From assembly GCA_028822445.1 (NCBI GenBank), contig JAPKDQ010000002.1:186001-250000 (forward strand): 64,000 nucleotides of DNA, written 5' to 3'. Source of the stretch: Rhodospirillaceae bacterium (lineage in GTDB: Bacteria; Pseudomonadota; Alphaproteobacteria; Rhodospirillales; Rhodospirillaceae). Both the position numbers and the translations under genes were made by a program. This document shows positions 30,158 to 39,371 of this stretch, in pieces (positions within the stretch are counted from its first letter, which is position 1; every line of letters begins with the position of its first letter). The notes beneath the pieces are model-generated. The model did not search any database. It was not told the DNA's origin and was given only the letters and a program-made list of their open reading frames with translations.

Positions 30158-30781
30158 ATGCACAGTATGAAAACGTTTCTAGCACTCGCAATCGCAGTTA
30201 TCAGTTTAAGTGAGCCTTTGGCAAATGACGCTGTATCGGATTCCGACACAGCGTTACTCCAGAAAGCATCCTCCTATCTCAACGCTATTGATACTTTGCA
30301 GGCACGGTTTCTTCAGGTTGATGGCCGCGGCGGTGTTGCGGAGGGAGACCTCTATGTCGACCGGCCTGGAAAAATGCGGCTGGTTTACGATCCCCCGACG
30401 CCTGTTCTTATAGTCGCGGATGGGGCCTACGTTATCTATGTAGACTTAGAGCTCGGGGAACCAAGCTACTTAGACATTGACGACACGCCGGCCGGCTTTT
30501 TACTCAAACCTAATTGGGCTTTTTCCGACGATGGCGTAGACGTTAAGGAGATTGTCCGGCAGCCCGGAATTATTGAAATTACTGCAGCCCAAAGCGGCGG
30601 CGCAACGTCAGGTGAGCTGACGTTTATATTCTCTGAAGGGCCCTTCGAGTTGCGGCAATGGCGAGTCAAAGACGCCCAAAGCCAGGAAATCACCGTCACT
30701 CTTTTTGAAACCAGAACCGGTTTGAGCCTCGACCCCGGCCTTTTCATTTATGAAGAAAGCGACGTCTTTGACGATGATTAG
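30158..30781 (+). CDS. lolA: Outer-membrane lipoprotein carrier LolA
   Basis: Periplasmic chaperone that carries lipoproteins from LolCDE to the outer membrane. A signal peptide (MKTFLALAIAVISLSEPLA) opens it; the core LQARFLQ, GDLYVDRPGKMRLVYDPPTP and the final segments of the closed barrel match the family. Length is about 207 residues. ATG 30158 and 30167 are both possible. It follows ftsK after 49 bases, a known arrangement in alphaproteobacteria. Residues after FIYEE are acidic. Confidence 0.93.
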   Translation: MHSMKTFLALAIAVISLSEPLANDAVSDSDTALLQKASSYLNAIDTLQARFLQVDGRGGVAEGDLYVDRPGKMRLVYDPPTPVLIVADGAYVIYVDLELGEPSYLDIDDTPAGFLLKPNWAFSDDGVDVKEIVRQPGIIEITAAQSGGATSGELTFIFSEGPFELRQWRVKDAQSQEITVTLFETRTGLSLDPGLFIYEESDVFDDD

Positions 30782-30889
30782 GAATTTACTAAACAGTAAT
30801 ATTAACGGTCTCTGAAAATAAATATTACCCCAATTACTTGCCGTGCTTTTACTTCTAAGCCCACACAAAAATAGCAAAGTATCATTATA

Positions 30890-31090
30890 CAGCATTTCTG
30901 GGCAGGGTCTGCGTAACTGATATGCAGTTTCTGCACTTTGAAATAACCTCTTTGCGACCCCATGTTTATGATTATAAGCGCGGCAACTACAATGGTTCGT
31001 GGCGGGCCGGATCACCGAGTTTCCCTGCCTATCCAGCATAAAGCAAAGACGCCTGATATCCCCACAAACATCAGACGTCACTTTATTTTT
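30890..31090 (+). ncRNA. Candidate structured small RNA ending at a terminator
   Basis: GGCAGGG at 30901-30907 can pair with CCCTGCC at 31023-31029, extended by CTGG with CCAG (31033-31036). Inside, CTGCGTA (30909-30915) pairs with TATGCAG (30921-30927) around a 5-base loop. A terminator hairpin follows. The region is AT-rich and has no convincing coding frame. I do not recognise a 6S, SRP or tmRNA core, and no promoter is clear. The idea rests on base-pairing seen by eye. Confidence 0.3.
31048..31090 (+). terminator. Rho-independent terminator before hslV
   Basis: GACGCCTGAT (31048-31057) pairs with ATCAGACGTC (31070-31079) with one weak pair, leaving a 12-base loop; CTTTATTTTT follows. It lies about 270 bases after lolA, which leaves room for a separate transcript ahead of it. 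Confidence 0.65.
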
Positions 31091-31226
31091 AGTGCCTTTT
31101 TTACAGTAACCTTTTGACCTCCACCCGACTATGCGCTGGTGCTATCTGGTGACACTTGAACTCTTGATCGTAGGGCCCCATCCTTTAAATACACAGATCA
31201 CCGCCGCTTTTCAGAAAGAAAACATC

Positions 31227-31772
31227 ATGGCCTCTGATACTGCCATCTGGCATGGCACTACTATTTTATCCGTGCGTAAGGGCAATTCTGTCATCGTTGC
31301 CGGGGACGGGCAGGTGACATTGGGCCACCAGGTTATAAAATCTAACGCACGTAAGGTGCGCCGACTTTCTGGTGGCGCTGTAATCGCTGGATTTGCCGGG
31401 GCGACAGCGGACGCGTTCACCCTGTTTGAAAGATTGGAAGCCAAGCTTGAACAACATCCCGGTCAGTTAACAAGGGCGTGTGTAGAGTTGGCTAAAGATT
31501 GGCGAACAGATAGATACCTAAGGCGACTTGAAGCAATGATGGCAGTGGCAGACAAAGAGACTTCCCTTGTGCTGACAGGAACAGGCGATGTTTTAGAGCC
31601 TGAAGACGGATTGATCGGCATAGGCTCTGGTGGATCTTATGCGCTTTCGGCCGCTCGCGCGCTCATAGACCTCGAGGATATGGATGCCGAAACAATCGCA
31701 CGCAAAGCGATGGGCATTGCGGCAGATATCTGCGTTTACACTAACAACTCTCTGGTGATTGAAAGTCTTTAA
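31227..31772 (+). CDS. hslV: ATP-dependent protease subunit HslV
   Basis: Proteolytic subunit of the HslVU (ClpQY) complex, a two-ring Thr protease. ATG 31227 gives [19 protein letters not shown]; the active Thr is expected to be exposed by removal of the first ten residues, as in other alphaproteobacterial Hsl[12 protein letters not shown]-type sequence appears as [12 protein letters not shown], and [14 protein letters not shown] near 135 is characteristic. The 181 residues fit. hslU follows after 5 bases. Confidence 0.97.
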   Translation: MASDTAIWHGTTILSVRKGNSVIVAGDGQVTLGHQVIKSNARKVRRLSGGAVIAGFAGATADAFTLFERLEAKLEQHPGQLTRACVELAKDWRTDRYLRRLEAMMAVADKETSLVLTGTGDVLEPEDGLIGIGSGGSYALSAARALIDLEDMDAETIARKAMGIAADICVYTNNSLVIESL

Positions 31773-31777
31773 AGCTT

Positions 31778-33088
31778 ATGTCCTCGTTTTCCCCGCGTGA
31801 AATTGTTTCCGAACTCGATCGCTTCATAATCGGACAAGATGATGCAAAACGTGCCGTTGCTATCGCTTTACGTAATCGGTGGCGGCGACAACAGTTGCCC
31901 GATTCCCTCAAAGAAGAAGTGTTGCCTAAGAACATCCTCATGATTGGTCCCACTGGAGTCGGCAAAACAGAAATCGCGCGCCGCCTCGCAAAATTAGCCC
32001 GCGCCCCATTCATAAAGATTGAAGCAACAAAGTTCACCGAGGTTGGATACGTCGGCCGAGACGTAGAGAGTATTATTCGCGACCTCGTTGAGATAGCCAT
32101 TCAAATAAATCGCGAACGATTGCGCAAGCAGGTCACCGCTAAAGCAGAGATCGCAGCTGAAGAGCGTGTTCTAAATGCCTTAGTAGGGGACACAACAAGC
32201 GCGGCAACAAGGGAAATTTTTAGAACAAAGCTTAGAAATGGTGATCTAGACGATAAAGAAATTGAGGTTGAAATTAGTGACACTGGCACCGCCGGTATGC
32301 CAACAATGGACGTGCCCGGAATGCCGGGTGCTCAGGTTGGAATGCTTAATATAAATGACATACTTGGCGGTATGGTGGGCGGTCGAACCAAAACAAAAAT
32401 ACTCACCGTCCAAGAATCTCATGAAGTTCTTATTCGTGAGGAAAGTGACAAGTTACTCGACGAAGACACTGTCGTCCGCGAAGCGATAGACGCAGTTGAG
32501 AACAACGGTATCGTGTTTCTAGATGAAATAGATAAGATTAGCGCTCGAAGTGATGCGCATGGCGGTGACGTCTCCCGCGAAGGGGTGCAGCGAGATTTGC
32601 TTCCGTTGATTGAAGGCACCTCGGTCGCGACCAAGCATGGGACAGTTAAAACCGATCACATATTGTTTATTGCATCTGGGGCATTTCACTTAGCCAACCC
32701 GTCAGATCTCTTACCTGAGCTGCAAGGTCGCCTACCGATTCGCGTTGAGCTGAAAGCCTTAACGAAAGAGGACTTCATAAGAATACTAACAGAAACGGAA
32801 GCCAGCCTCATCACTCAATACAAGGCTCTTATAGGCACGGAAGACGTAACTTTAGAGTTTGGAGATGACACAGTCGACGCCATCGCTGGCATCGCCGCAG
32901 AGATTAATCAGAACGTAGAAAACATAGGCGCACGTCGACTACACACGGTGCTGGAAAAGCTGCTCGAAGACATCAGCTTTACAGCGACTGATCGCAGCGG
33001 AGAGACAATAAAAATCACACCGGACCTTGTCCAAAGCCAAGTCGGGGATCTAGCCAAGAAGGGTGATCTCAGTAAATTTATTCTTTGA
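31778..33088 (+). CDS. hslU: ATPase subunit HslU of the HslVU protease
   Basis: AAA+ unfoldase that feeds substrates to Hsl[21 protein letters not shown] opens it; Walker [19 protein letters not shown] and Walker [11 protein letters not shown] are clear. The I-domain between them and the C-terminal [16 protein letters not shown] tail, which docks into HslV, are intact. The 436 residues are typical. Translation is probably coupled to hslV. Confidence 0.98.
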   Translation: MSSFSPREIVSELDRFIIGQDDAKRAVAIALRNRWRRQQLPDSLKEEVLPKNILMIGPTGVGKTEIARRLAKLARAPFIKIEATKFTEVGYVGRDVESIIRDLVEIAIQINRERLRKQVTAKAEIAAEERVLNALVGDTTSAATREIFRTKLRNGDLDDKEIEVEISDTGTAGMPTMDVPGMPGAQVGMLNINDILGGMVGGRTKTKILTVQESHEVLIREESDKLLDEDTVVREAIDAVENNGIVFLDEIDKISARSDAHGGDVSREGVQRDLLPLIEGTSVATKHGTVKTDHILFIASGAFHLANPSDLLPELQGRLPIRVELKALTKEDFIRILTETEASLITQYKALIGTEDVTLEFGDDTVDAIAGIAAEINQNVENIGARRLHTVLEKLLEDISFTATDRSGETIKITPDLVQSQVGDLAKKGDLSKFIL

Positions 33089-33117
33089 GGGTCAACTTAC
33101 CAGCCAGGGGGAATGTG

Positions 33118-34983
33118 TCAGATAAGGGCTTTAGTAGTCCAATAGGTGGCGCCCGCAGCTATGTACGCTAGAACAAAAAGATAGCTAAACATAAAGACTG
33201 TCCATCCCCACGAATTCGTTTCACGTTTGGCAACAGCCAAAGTCGACAAACACTGCGGCGCAAAAATATACCAAGCCAAGAAAGCCAGCGCTGTCGGCAG
33301 TGACCACGCCGATTGAAGTGTGGTAGCAAGGCTAGAGGCTACGGCGTCTTCGGACCCGCTCAAAGCATACACCGTTCCTAAAGCACCGACGGCGACTTCG
33401 CGAGCCGCCATTCCCGGAACTAGCGCTACTGAAATTTCCCAATTAAACCCTATGGGCGCGAAAACGACCTCAAGAGCACGGCCAATTTTACCTGCGGCAC
33501 TATAGAATATATCTGGCTCGGTAGCGTCTGGCGGCGACGCCGGAAACGATGCGAGACCCCAAAGCAGAATCATACTAAATAGGATTATAGTTCCCGCTCG
33601 ACGAATAAACAGGCGCGCCCTTTCAAGTAAGCCAAGTATCAAATCTCTGAGGCGCGGAACCTGGTATTTTGGAAGCTCCATTAAGAGCCTCGGTGGCGCG
33701 CCTTTGGTTAGTGTTTTTTTTAAGACTGCCGCAACTATGAGCGCACTAATGATACCAATCATGTAGAGAGCAAACATGACCAAGCCTTGCAGGCCAATAC
33801 CGCCAAAGACGTCTGTATTCGGAATAAACGCGGCGATAATAAGGGTATACACGGGCAAGCGTGCCGCGCATGTCATCAATGGTGCAACCATAATGGTCGT
33901 TAATCGATCTCTTGGATTATCAATCGTGCGGGCTGCCATTATACCTGGAATCGCACAGGCGAAGCTGGATAAGAGAGGAATAAAAGCGCTCCCGTTTAAG
34001 CCTGCCATTGTCATCACGCGGTCCATAAGGAATGCAGCACGGGCCATATAGCCAGACGCTTCAAGGATAAGAATGAAGGCAAATAGAATTAGAATTTGTG
34101 GGAGGAATATAATAACACTCCCGACGCCAGCGAGCACACCGTCTACAATCAAGCTCTGGAGCAATCCTTCGGGGATAGAACTAAGCGAGAGCTGTTGAAG
34201 GGTAACTATACCCCCATCAATCCATTCCATCGGCGCTTCAGCCCAAGCGAACACAGCCTGGAACATTAAAAATAGAACACCCAAGAGAAACATAGGGCCA
34301 GCTAGGGGATTTAAGACAACAGCATCAATGCGTCGTGTAAGCGCATGCTCTACGCCTTCTCTGATTGTTGCCGCTTGCGCAATGCGGCGCGCCTCTTTTT
34401 GTAAATCCCGAACTGATAACTCTGGCTTGCTGGTATCAACTGCGGGTTCAAATCCCTTCCAGAGCTCAGTCCAATCCGAAACGCGGAGCATATTAACCAG
34501 TTTCTCAACCCCCGAGCGCCGGACAGCAACGGTCGTTACAACAGGTAGCCCGAGTTCTTCGGATAACCGGTCAGGGTCTAATTCGATCTGATCCCTTAAC
34601 GCTAAATCCATCATATTGAGCGCAACAAGAATTGGATGACCGAGGCGTTTAAGCTCAAGTACAAACTTGAGGTGTAATCTAAGACTGGTCGCATCGACAA
34701 CACAAACAACCGCGTCCGGTGTCTGTTCGAGGTGGCTCATTCCAACCAGCGCATCATGCGTTACGACTTCATCTGGGCTATTCGGCGTAAGGCTGTAGGT
34801 CCCCGGTAGGTCGATAATGCTAATAAGGCGGCCGTCAGGCGCTTCGATTGTGCCCGTTCGGCGCTCAACAGTAACGCCTGGGTAGTTGCCTACTTTTTGG
34901 CGGTTGCCCGTTAGAGCATTGAACAAAGAACTTTTTCCGCTATTCGGATTTCCGACCAGCGCGAGCCTTAGATCAGCCTGCAT
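33118..34983 (-). CDS. feoB: Ferrous iron transport protein B
   Basis: Inner-membrane Fe(II) transporter with an N-terminal G domain: G1 GNPNSGKSSLFNAL near residue 10, GNYPGVTVE, DLPGTYSL and NMMDLA. About ten hydrophobic segments follow, with the gate motif FACAIPGIMAARTI and a mirrored MTCAARLPVYTLI. The 621 residues fit, though the family is often longer. I prefer ATG 34983; GTG 34986 precedes it and touches the feoA stop. Operon with feoA under a Fur-box-like site. Confidence 0.96.
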   Translation of the reverse strand: MQADLRLALVGNPNSGKSSLFNALTGNRQKVGNYPGVTVERRTGTIEAPDGRLISIIDLPGTYSLTPNSPDEVVTHDALVGMSHLEQTPDAVVCVVDATSLRLHLKFVLELKRLGHPILVALNMMDLALRDQIELDPDRLSEELGLPVVTTVAVRRSGVEKLVNMLRVSDWTELWKGFEPAVDTSKPELSVRDLQKEARRIAQAATIREGVEHALTRRIDAVVLNPLAGPMFLLGVLFLMFQAVFAWAEAPMEWIDGGIVTLQQLSLSSIPEGLLQSLIVDGVLAGVGSVIIFLPQILILFAFILILEASGYMARAAFLMDRVMTMAGLNGSAFIPLLSSFACAIPGIMAARTIDNPRDRLTTIMVAPLMTCAARLPVYTLIIAAFIPNTDVFGGIGLQGLVMFALYMIGIISALIVAAVLKKTLTKGAPPRLLMELPKYQVPRLRDLILGLLERARLFIRRAGTIILFSMILLWGLASFPASPPDATEPDIFYSAAGKIGRALEVVFAPIGFNWEISVALVPGMAAREVAVGALGTVYALSGSEDAVASSLATTLQSAWSLPTALAFLAWYIFAPQCLSTLAVAKRETNSWGWTVFMFSYLFVLAYIAAGATYWTTKALI

Positions 34984-34986
34984 CAC

Positions 34987-35283
34987 CTAAGACCCCAGAA
35001 CAGAACCAGAAAAAGGATGTAACGTTTCGACAAGAACGGCAGCCGCATCCACTGGACGTAATGCGATCAATCGACCATCGACATTAACTGCCAGAGGTCC
35101 ACCAAGGGGGCCTTGATGGCGCACTTCGATCTCCGCTCCTTCCTCAAACCCGAGCCCTAAAAGGAGATCTTCTAGGTTTTGTTCCGATTTAGCCGTTTTC
35201 TCGGTTCCCGCGCTAATTTCAGTGATCTTAGCTTTCACCCGTTGCGGGAGGCGATCTAAAGGTAATGTTTGGGATGACATCAT
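34987..35283 (-). CDS. feoA: Ferrous iron transport protein A
   Basis: Small SH3-like cytoplasmic protein that supports FeoB. TLPLDRLPQRVKAKI and GLGFEEGAEIEVRHQGPLGGPLAV follow the FeoA pattern, and IALRPVDAAAVLVE ends the fold. It is 98 residues, slightly longer than the minimal domain. Its stop adjoins the feoB start, so the two are co-translated. The start codon has a weak ribosome binding site. Confidence 0.93.
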   Translation of the reverse strand: MMSSQTLPLDRLPQRVKAKITEISAGTEKTAKSEQNLEDLLLGLGFEEGAEIEVRHQGPLGGPLAVNVDGRLIALRPVDAAAVLVETLHPFSGSVLGS

Positions 35284-35309
35284 GTTTCAATCCAGGATGG
35301 AATAAAAAT

Positions 35310-35330
35310 CTTAATGAGAATGATTTGCAG
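35310..35330 (-). promoter_or_regulatory. Fur-box-like operator upstream of feoAB
   Basis: On the minus strand, TGCAAATCATTCTCATTAAG resembles the classical Fur box (two to three GATAAT-type hexamers around ATTCTCATT). It lies 27-47 bases before the feoA start, where a repressor could block transcription under iron-replete conditions. The regulator could be Fur or Mur; no regulator gene is in the window. Confidence 0.6.
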
Positions 35331-35468
35331 TCTTAATATTGACTGGTTGCACTAGTCCAGTTCTTTTTTGCGGATAATTCTTAATTCCGTGACAATGAAT
35401 AGCTTGCTCACGGCCCTTCAAGCTTTAATCAGTGTCAACGCGCACCTGATATGCGGTTTTCATCCGCC

Positions 35469-35834
35469 CTAAGAGTTTGTTTCCAGGCCTTTAAGGATCG
35501 CTATCAACCGATCAAGGTCTAAGTCTGACAAATCGGAAAGCCCGCGGTCTAATAAATTGACCAATTCGGTCGCACGCGGTGATAGCCCGCCCGTATTGAG
35601 GGTAACTTTTGGCTTTGAGTGTTCTGCTAGTCGTTTTAGTTCTTCAGCCTCGTCCCATATCAAATCAAAGTGGCCACAGATTTCCATAACAAGGCCGGGA
35701 CCAGGTCGACCACGACGGCCATGTTCCAGCGCTGAAAGGTAAGCGGAGGAAACATTAAGTCGCTCGGCCAGAGAGCTCTGGGTCATGCCCCGATTAGACC
35801 GTAGTTCACGGAGACGAGCACCGAATGGAGTCAT
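35469..35834 (-). CDS. XRE-family helix-turn-helix regulator
   Basis: A 121-residue DNA-binding protein with an N-terminal Cro/C1 helix-turn-helix (LRELRSNRGMTQSSLAERL, then SSAYLSALEHGRRGRPGP). The rest is helical, ending in a Leu/Asp-rich segment (LSDLDLDRLIAILKGLE). It overlaps the Smr gene in ATGA and is probably co-expressed with it. The target genes are unknown. Confidence 0.88.
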   Translation of the reverse strand: MTPFGARLRELRSNRGMTQSSLAERLNVSSAYLSALEHGRRGRPGPGLVMEICGHFDLIWDEAEELKRLAEHSKPKVTLNTGGLSPRATELVNLLDRGLSDLSDLDLDRLIAILKGLETNS

Positions 35835-36481
35835 CGAAGACCACCGCCACGATTGGCAGGCCGCGCGCGATCCCCCTTTCTTAGCAAGATATATAATGCG
35901 CCATCGCCACCATCGCGCTGTTGAGCATAGGTTACGGACAATACTGATGGTCGGAATTCAGGTTCGTTTAGCCAACGAGGAACGGCCGTCTTGAGTTTCC
36001 CAGGCTGCATATCCGTCTTGCGGCCTTTACCGGTAACAACAAGAATACAGCGCGCGCCTGATACACGGGCAGTCTGAATAAAACTAATAAGAAGTCTATA
36101 CGCTTGATCCTCGGTATATCCATGAAGATCTAAGCGTGCATCGATATCTAATTTGCCACGCTTAAGCTTGTTAGCTGTGCGGCGATCTGTGTCACCGACC
36201 TGACCAATTTCAACACGAGATAAATGTGTGTGAAGAGCCTTACTGACAGAAAGAAAGGGATCTGCAGTGCGCCGCATGGGCTTAATGAAGCCAGTCGGTA
36301 GGGTGCCAAAATCTCTGTGCACCTTTTTTGTATGAAGCTGCGCCACGACCTTGCCGTCAACGGTAGGGGTCAACATCGCCAAATCTTGAGGGCGCGCTGA
36401 AGGTAAAACAGAGGACATTGCACGAGACCACAAAGATCTTTCAGCCTGAGTCAGCATACGCTTTCGATGATTTTTTGCCAC
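35831..36481 (-). CDS. Smr/MutS2-domain protein
   Basis: A 216-residue protein with a C-terminal Smr domain: LDLHGYTEDQAYRLL near residue 117, VVTGKGRK near 147 and a final RDGGDGALYILLRK. Smr domains in bacteria are linked to nuclease activity on branched DNA or to ribosome rescue. The N-terminal 100 residues are a basic, poorly conserved helical region. Stop and start overlap with the XRE gene. Substrate unknown. Confidence 0.9.
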   Translation of the reverse strand: MAKNHRKRMLTQAERSLWSRAMSSVLPSARPQDLAMLTPTVDGKVVAQLHTKKVHRDFGTLPTGFIKPMRRTADPFLSVSKALHTHLSRVEIGQVGDTDRRTANKLKRGKLDIDARLDLHGYTEDQAYRLLISFIQTARVSGARCILVVTGKGRKTDMQPGKLKTAVPRWLNEPEFRPSVLSVTYAQQRDGGDGALYILLRKGDRARPANRGGGLR

Positions 36482-36642
36482 GCCTGAATCCGATGGGAGT
36501 GAGTCTCAAAATAGAGATAGCGCTCTACTGAGAGCATGTCGATGTTGTCTTCTCGTATCACGCCTCTAAAGATTGCTCTCCTAATTCACCCTTAAATTCC
36601 GAGTACATACCGCAAGAGAAAGCAGCACTTTAACTGAATTCA

Positions 36643-37947
36643 TTATAGAGACTTTTCTTCTATCTGTGAGGGCTGAGAAACACTACGAGGTAAAAAAAGA
36701 TAATAACTGCCCGGCGAATTCATGCGGCCCGCTTTATAAAACGCGGCTTCTCCAGACCCCCAGAAGAAATCCCCCCTCACAGCGCCCCGAATGGCAGACC
36801 CTGTATCAAGCGCTACAACGAGACCATCCAAAGGTTCGCCATCGGCATCATTGACGTCAAGCCAAAGTGGCGCGCCGTAAGGAATGTAGCGAGGGTCAAC
36901 AGCCAAGCTTCTCCGCGGTTCAAGTGGAACCCCTAGTGCACCAATAGGTCCCGGTCCTTCAATCCACCTGAAAAATATGAACCGCGGGTTATCTTCCATA
37001 AACTGTCGCGCCTGTTGAGGGTTTTCCCGCAACCAATCTGCCACCGATGGCATCGAGCCCTGTCCTCGGCCAATCACACCGGCACGGAGCAAAATCCCGC
37101 CTATGCCCCGAAACCCTCTCCCGTTGTTACCAGCATATCCAATACGTTTTTCTGTGCCATCCGGCATTTTGACCCGGCCAGACCCTTGGATGTGAAGAAG
37201 ATGTGCATCAACGGGATCGTCCACCCAGACCAAAACATCAGCGCGGTCTTTGAAGCCATTGTTTTGTTCTATTGATCGCCTAGCGTCGTATGGGATCAGT
37301 TGTCCACTTTCCACTTGACCGATCACCGCTGGTAAATCAGATGGTAGGCCAAATGCCCTTTTATCAAGCTCGATGAGATCTTTTGGCAGCGCGTAGAGCG
37401 GTACTGAGAACACATCTGTTCGCTTCATCGATCCACGCAGTGATGCTTCATAGTATCCTGTAAATTTACCCTCAGGTTTTTTTACAGACGAAACTTTGTA
37501 AGGGATAAAAAATTCATCCAGTGTTGCTCGTACAGTTTCGTCATCTTCAGAGTCAATTCGCTCAATAGCAGCGCAGGGAGCGCGCCAGTTTTCAACAAGC
37601 CCCCCAAGTCCGCCAGGACCAACAGGGGCCGCATCAGACTTACCATTAAAGGCAACACACGCGTTCTTGAGCGCTGGCAATGCCGAAGAAATATCGTCTT
37701 CTGCCCAACCGGGTAAATCATTCACCAATACGGGCGTATATGTGACGGATGGGTTAATAGGAACTTTTATACCGGGTGGAGAAACTAGAGCTTGAATTGG
37801 TTCAGACTTAACGATCTCAATACGCTCGACACGGGGCGGGAAAAAAACAGCCGCAACAAATAACCCAATCGAAAAGCCGAAAAAGGTGGCGACAGCATAC
37901 GCCGTCGTTTGGCTTTTTATAAACTTAGAAAATATTTTTTCTGACAC
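36643..37947 (-). CDS. mltA: Membrane-bound lytic murein transglycosylase A
   Basis: Peptidoglycan-cleaving enzyme that forms 1,6-anhydromuropeptides in the periplasm. A hydrophobic N-terminal segment (TAYAVATFFGFSIGLFVAAVF) acts as signal or membrane anchor and lacks an obvious lipobox. The MltA domain follows, with GYYEASLRGSM, HIQGSGRV and the C-terminal 3D motif ALDTGSAIRGAVRGDFFWGSG. The 434 residues fit. GTG 37947 is the only plausible start. tim44 lies 12 bases upstream on the same strand. Confidence 0.93.
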   Translation of the reverse strand: MSEKIFSKFIKSQTTAYAVATFFGFSIGLFVAAVFFPPRVERIEIVKSEPIQALVSPPGIKVPINPSVTYTPVLVNDLPGWAEDDISSALPALKNACVAFNGKSDAAPVGPGGLGGLVENWRAPCAAIERIDSEDDETVRATLDEFFIPYKVSSVKKPEGKFTGYYEASLRGSMKRTDVFSVPLYALPKDLIELDKRAFGLPSDLPAVIGQVESGQLIPYDARRSIEQNNGFKDRADVLVWVDDPVDAHLLHIQGSGRVKMPDGTEKRIGYAGNNGRGFRGIGGILLRAGVIGRGQGSMPSVADWLRENPQQARQFMEDNPRFIFFRWIEGPGPIGALGVPLEPRRSLAVDPRYIPYGAPLWLDVNDADGEPLDGLVVALDTGSAIRGAVRGDFFWGSGEAAFYKAGRMNSPGSYYLFLPRSVSQPSQIEEKSL

Positions 37948-37959
37948 CTTAGTCAGACA

Positions 37960-38628
37960 TCAGTCCACGCTACGCGTGGCAACAAGTTGCCAATTTAGAT
38001 CTGCATTGGCTAAATTTCTCTCGAAGGTCCAAATATCTGTAACATTCTCGACTTGTTTTGGGTCACCATCAACAATAGCGCCTTCTGCATCTTTGATAAC
38101 GTTAACCTGATCACTCTCAAAACGCACCGCAATCGTAGCCGTGCGATTTTGCACTGAAACTTCTTCAAGCTTAGAAGGCTTAATTACGACAAGCTCTGTT
38201 TGCAGGACTTCGTCGCGGTCTTCTCGGTCCTGCACAGCCGCAGCAAAATTAGAATAAACATCGTCTGATAATAGAGGTCTCAAGGTATCTGTATCGTGAT
38301 TAGCATAGGCGATCACGATCATTTCAAATGCTCTCCCCGCTCCAAAAAGAAAGTCTTCGACTGAAAAATTCGGGTCTGAAAGAGTTATCTGAGCAAGGCC
38401 TTCTTCAAAAGGTGTCCCGATATAAGCTGGATCAACATCAAGCGCTGCGGGCGCGTCTGGATCTAATGAATTACGCGCCGGTAGATTGACCACATTGTCA
38501 CTTTGGTCAAAGCCATCCTGACCCTGTTCATGGCCTGTGCGACGACCAAGTGAACTACGGAGCCTAAGGATTAGGAATCCCGCCACCATTGCAAGCAAGA
38601 TTACATCGACGAACTGAAAGCCTTCCAT
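37960..38628 (-). CDS. Tim44-domain protein (TimA-like)
   Basis: Membrane-attached protein with an N-terminal hydrophobic segment (VDVILLAMVAGFLILRLR, about residues 8-26), a polar linker rich in Asp/Asn/Gln, and a C-terminal Tim44/TIM44-like domain (FLFGAGRAFEMIVIAYANHD to FERNLANADLNWQLVATR). Such proteins occur across alphaproteobacteria beside mltA, and TimA was described as related to mitochondrial Tim44. ATG 38628 with AAGG upstream is chosen over an open frame extending 20 codons. The exact role is not certain. Confidence 0.9.
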   Translation of the reverse strand: MEGFQFVDVILLAMVAGFLILRLRSSLGRRTGHEQGQDGFDQSDNVVNLPARNSLDPDAPAALDVDPAYIGTPFEEGLAQITLSDPNFSVEDFLFGAGRAFEMIVIAYANHDTDTLRPLLSDDVYSNFAAAVQDREDRDEVLQTELVVIKPSKLEEVSVQNRTATIAVRFESDQVNVIKDAEGAIVDGDPKQVENVTDIWTFERNLANADLNWQLVATRSVD

Positions 38629-38795
38629 AAGCCGCCTTAACCGTTCTTGTTCTACGCTATTATTAGGTGAACCATTCCGACGCACCAAAAATAAAAATAT
38701 CTTTGAACACGTTGACCGAAAGCATAACGACCATTAAGTGATCATAGCGTCGGCACCTTTGCCGAACATAGGCATTTCACCGAACAAGGGCAAGC

Positions 38796-39269
38796 ATGCC
38801 CCTCATAATCCTTATTTTTTTCATTGCAATTCCCCTCCTGGAAATTGGTGTTTTTATCAGCATCAGCGGCGAGATTGGGGGGTTTGCAACGATCGGCATC
38901 ACTATTTTAACCGCGATCGTGGGAACGTTTCTCGTCCGCGCTCAAGGCCTCGCAACCCTCAACAAAGTAAGTGAGGGTATAAATCGAGGTGAAATGCCTG
39001 TTCGTCCAGTATTTGATGGCGCATGCCAACTGATTGCAGGCGCACTGCTGTTAACGCCGGGGTTTATTACCGATAGTATCGGTTTAGTGCTATTTGCACC
39101 TCCCTTTCGAACGCTTCTCCTTGCTTGGCTCATCTCAAAAACTTCACATATGGGCGTTTTCCACTCCAATTCCGCTCCTCAATCAAGATATGATGTAGAT
39201 GGAGATTACGAAGACATCACTGCGGCATATCCGCCTGTTTTGCCCGATAAAACGAAACCTGATGACTAA
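38796..39269 (+). CDS. FxsA family membrane protein
   Basis: A 157-residue inner-membrane protein. PLIILIFFIAIPLLEIGVFI and GGFATIGITILTAIVGTFLV are the first two hydrophobic segments, followed by GLATLNKVSEGINRGEMP and LLTPGFITDSIGLVLFAP, which define the FxsA family. Overexpression of E. coli FxsA affects phage T7 exclusion; the normal function is unknown. AAGGG lies 7 bases before the ATG. It is divergent from tim44. Confidence 0.92.
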   Translation: MPLIILIFFIAIPLLEIGVFISISGEIGGFATIGITILTAIVGTFLVRAQGLATLNKVSEGINRGEMPVRPVFDGACQLIAGALLLTPGFITDSIGLVLFAPPFRTLLLAWLISKTSHMGVFHSNSAPQSRYDVDGDYEDITAAYPPVLPDKTKPDD

Positions 39270-39371
39270 TACAATAGCAAATAATCAACCCTCAGAAACC
39301 TACACAGCTTGTCGCCCATGATTATCCATGCTAATTCGCGACGAATTCTAGCTTAAGCTTAAGGAGATTTT

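Noticed and set aside
30608-31081. Minus-strand 157-codon frame from inside lolA to the terminator
   Set aside because: It runs antisense through lolA, has no sensible start and ends in a hairpin that terminates the other strand.
30890-31090. 6S RNA, tmRNA or SRP RNA identity for the candidate RNA
   Set aside because: No core motif of these RNAs is visible; the 6S bubble and the SRP tetraloop region are not recognisable.
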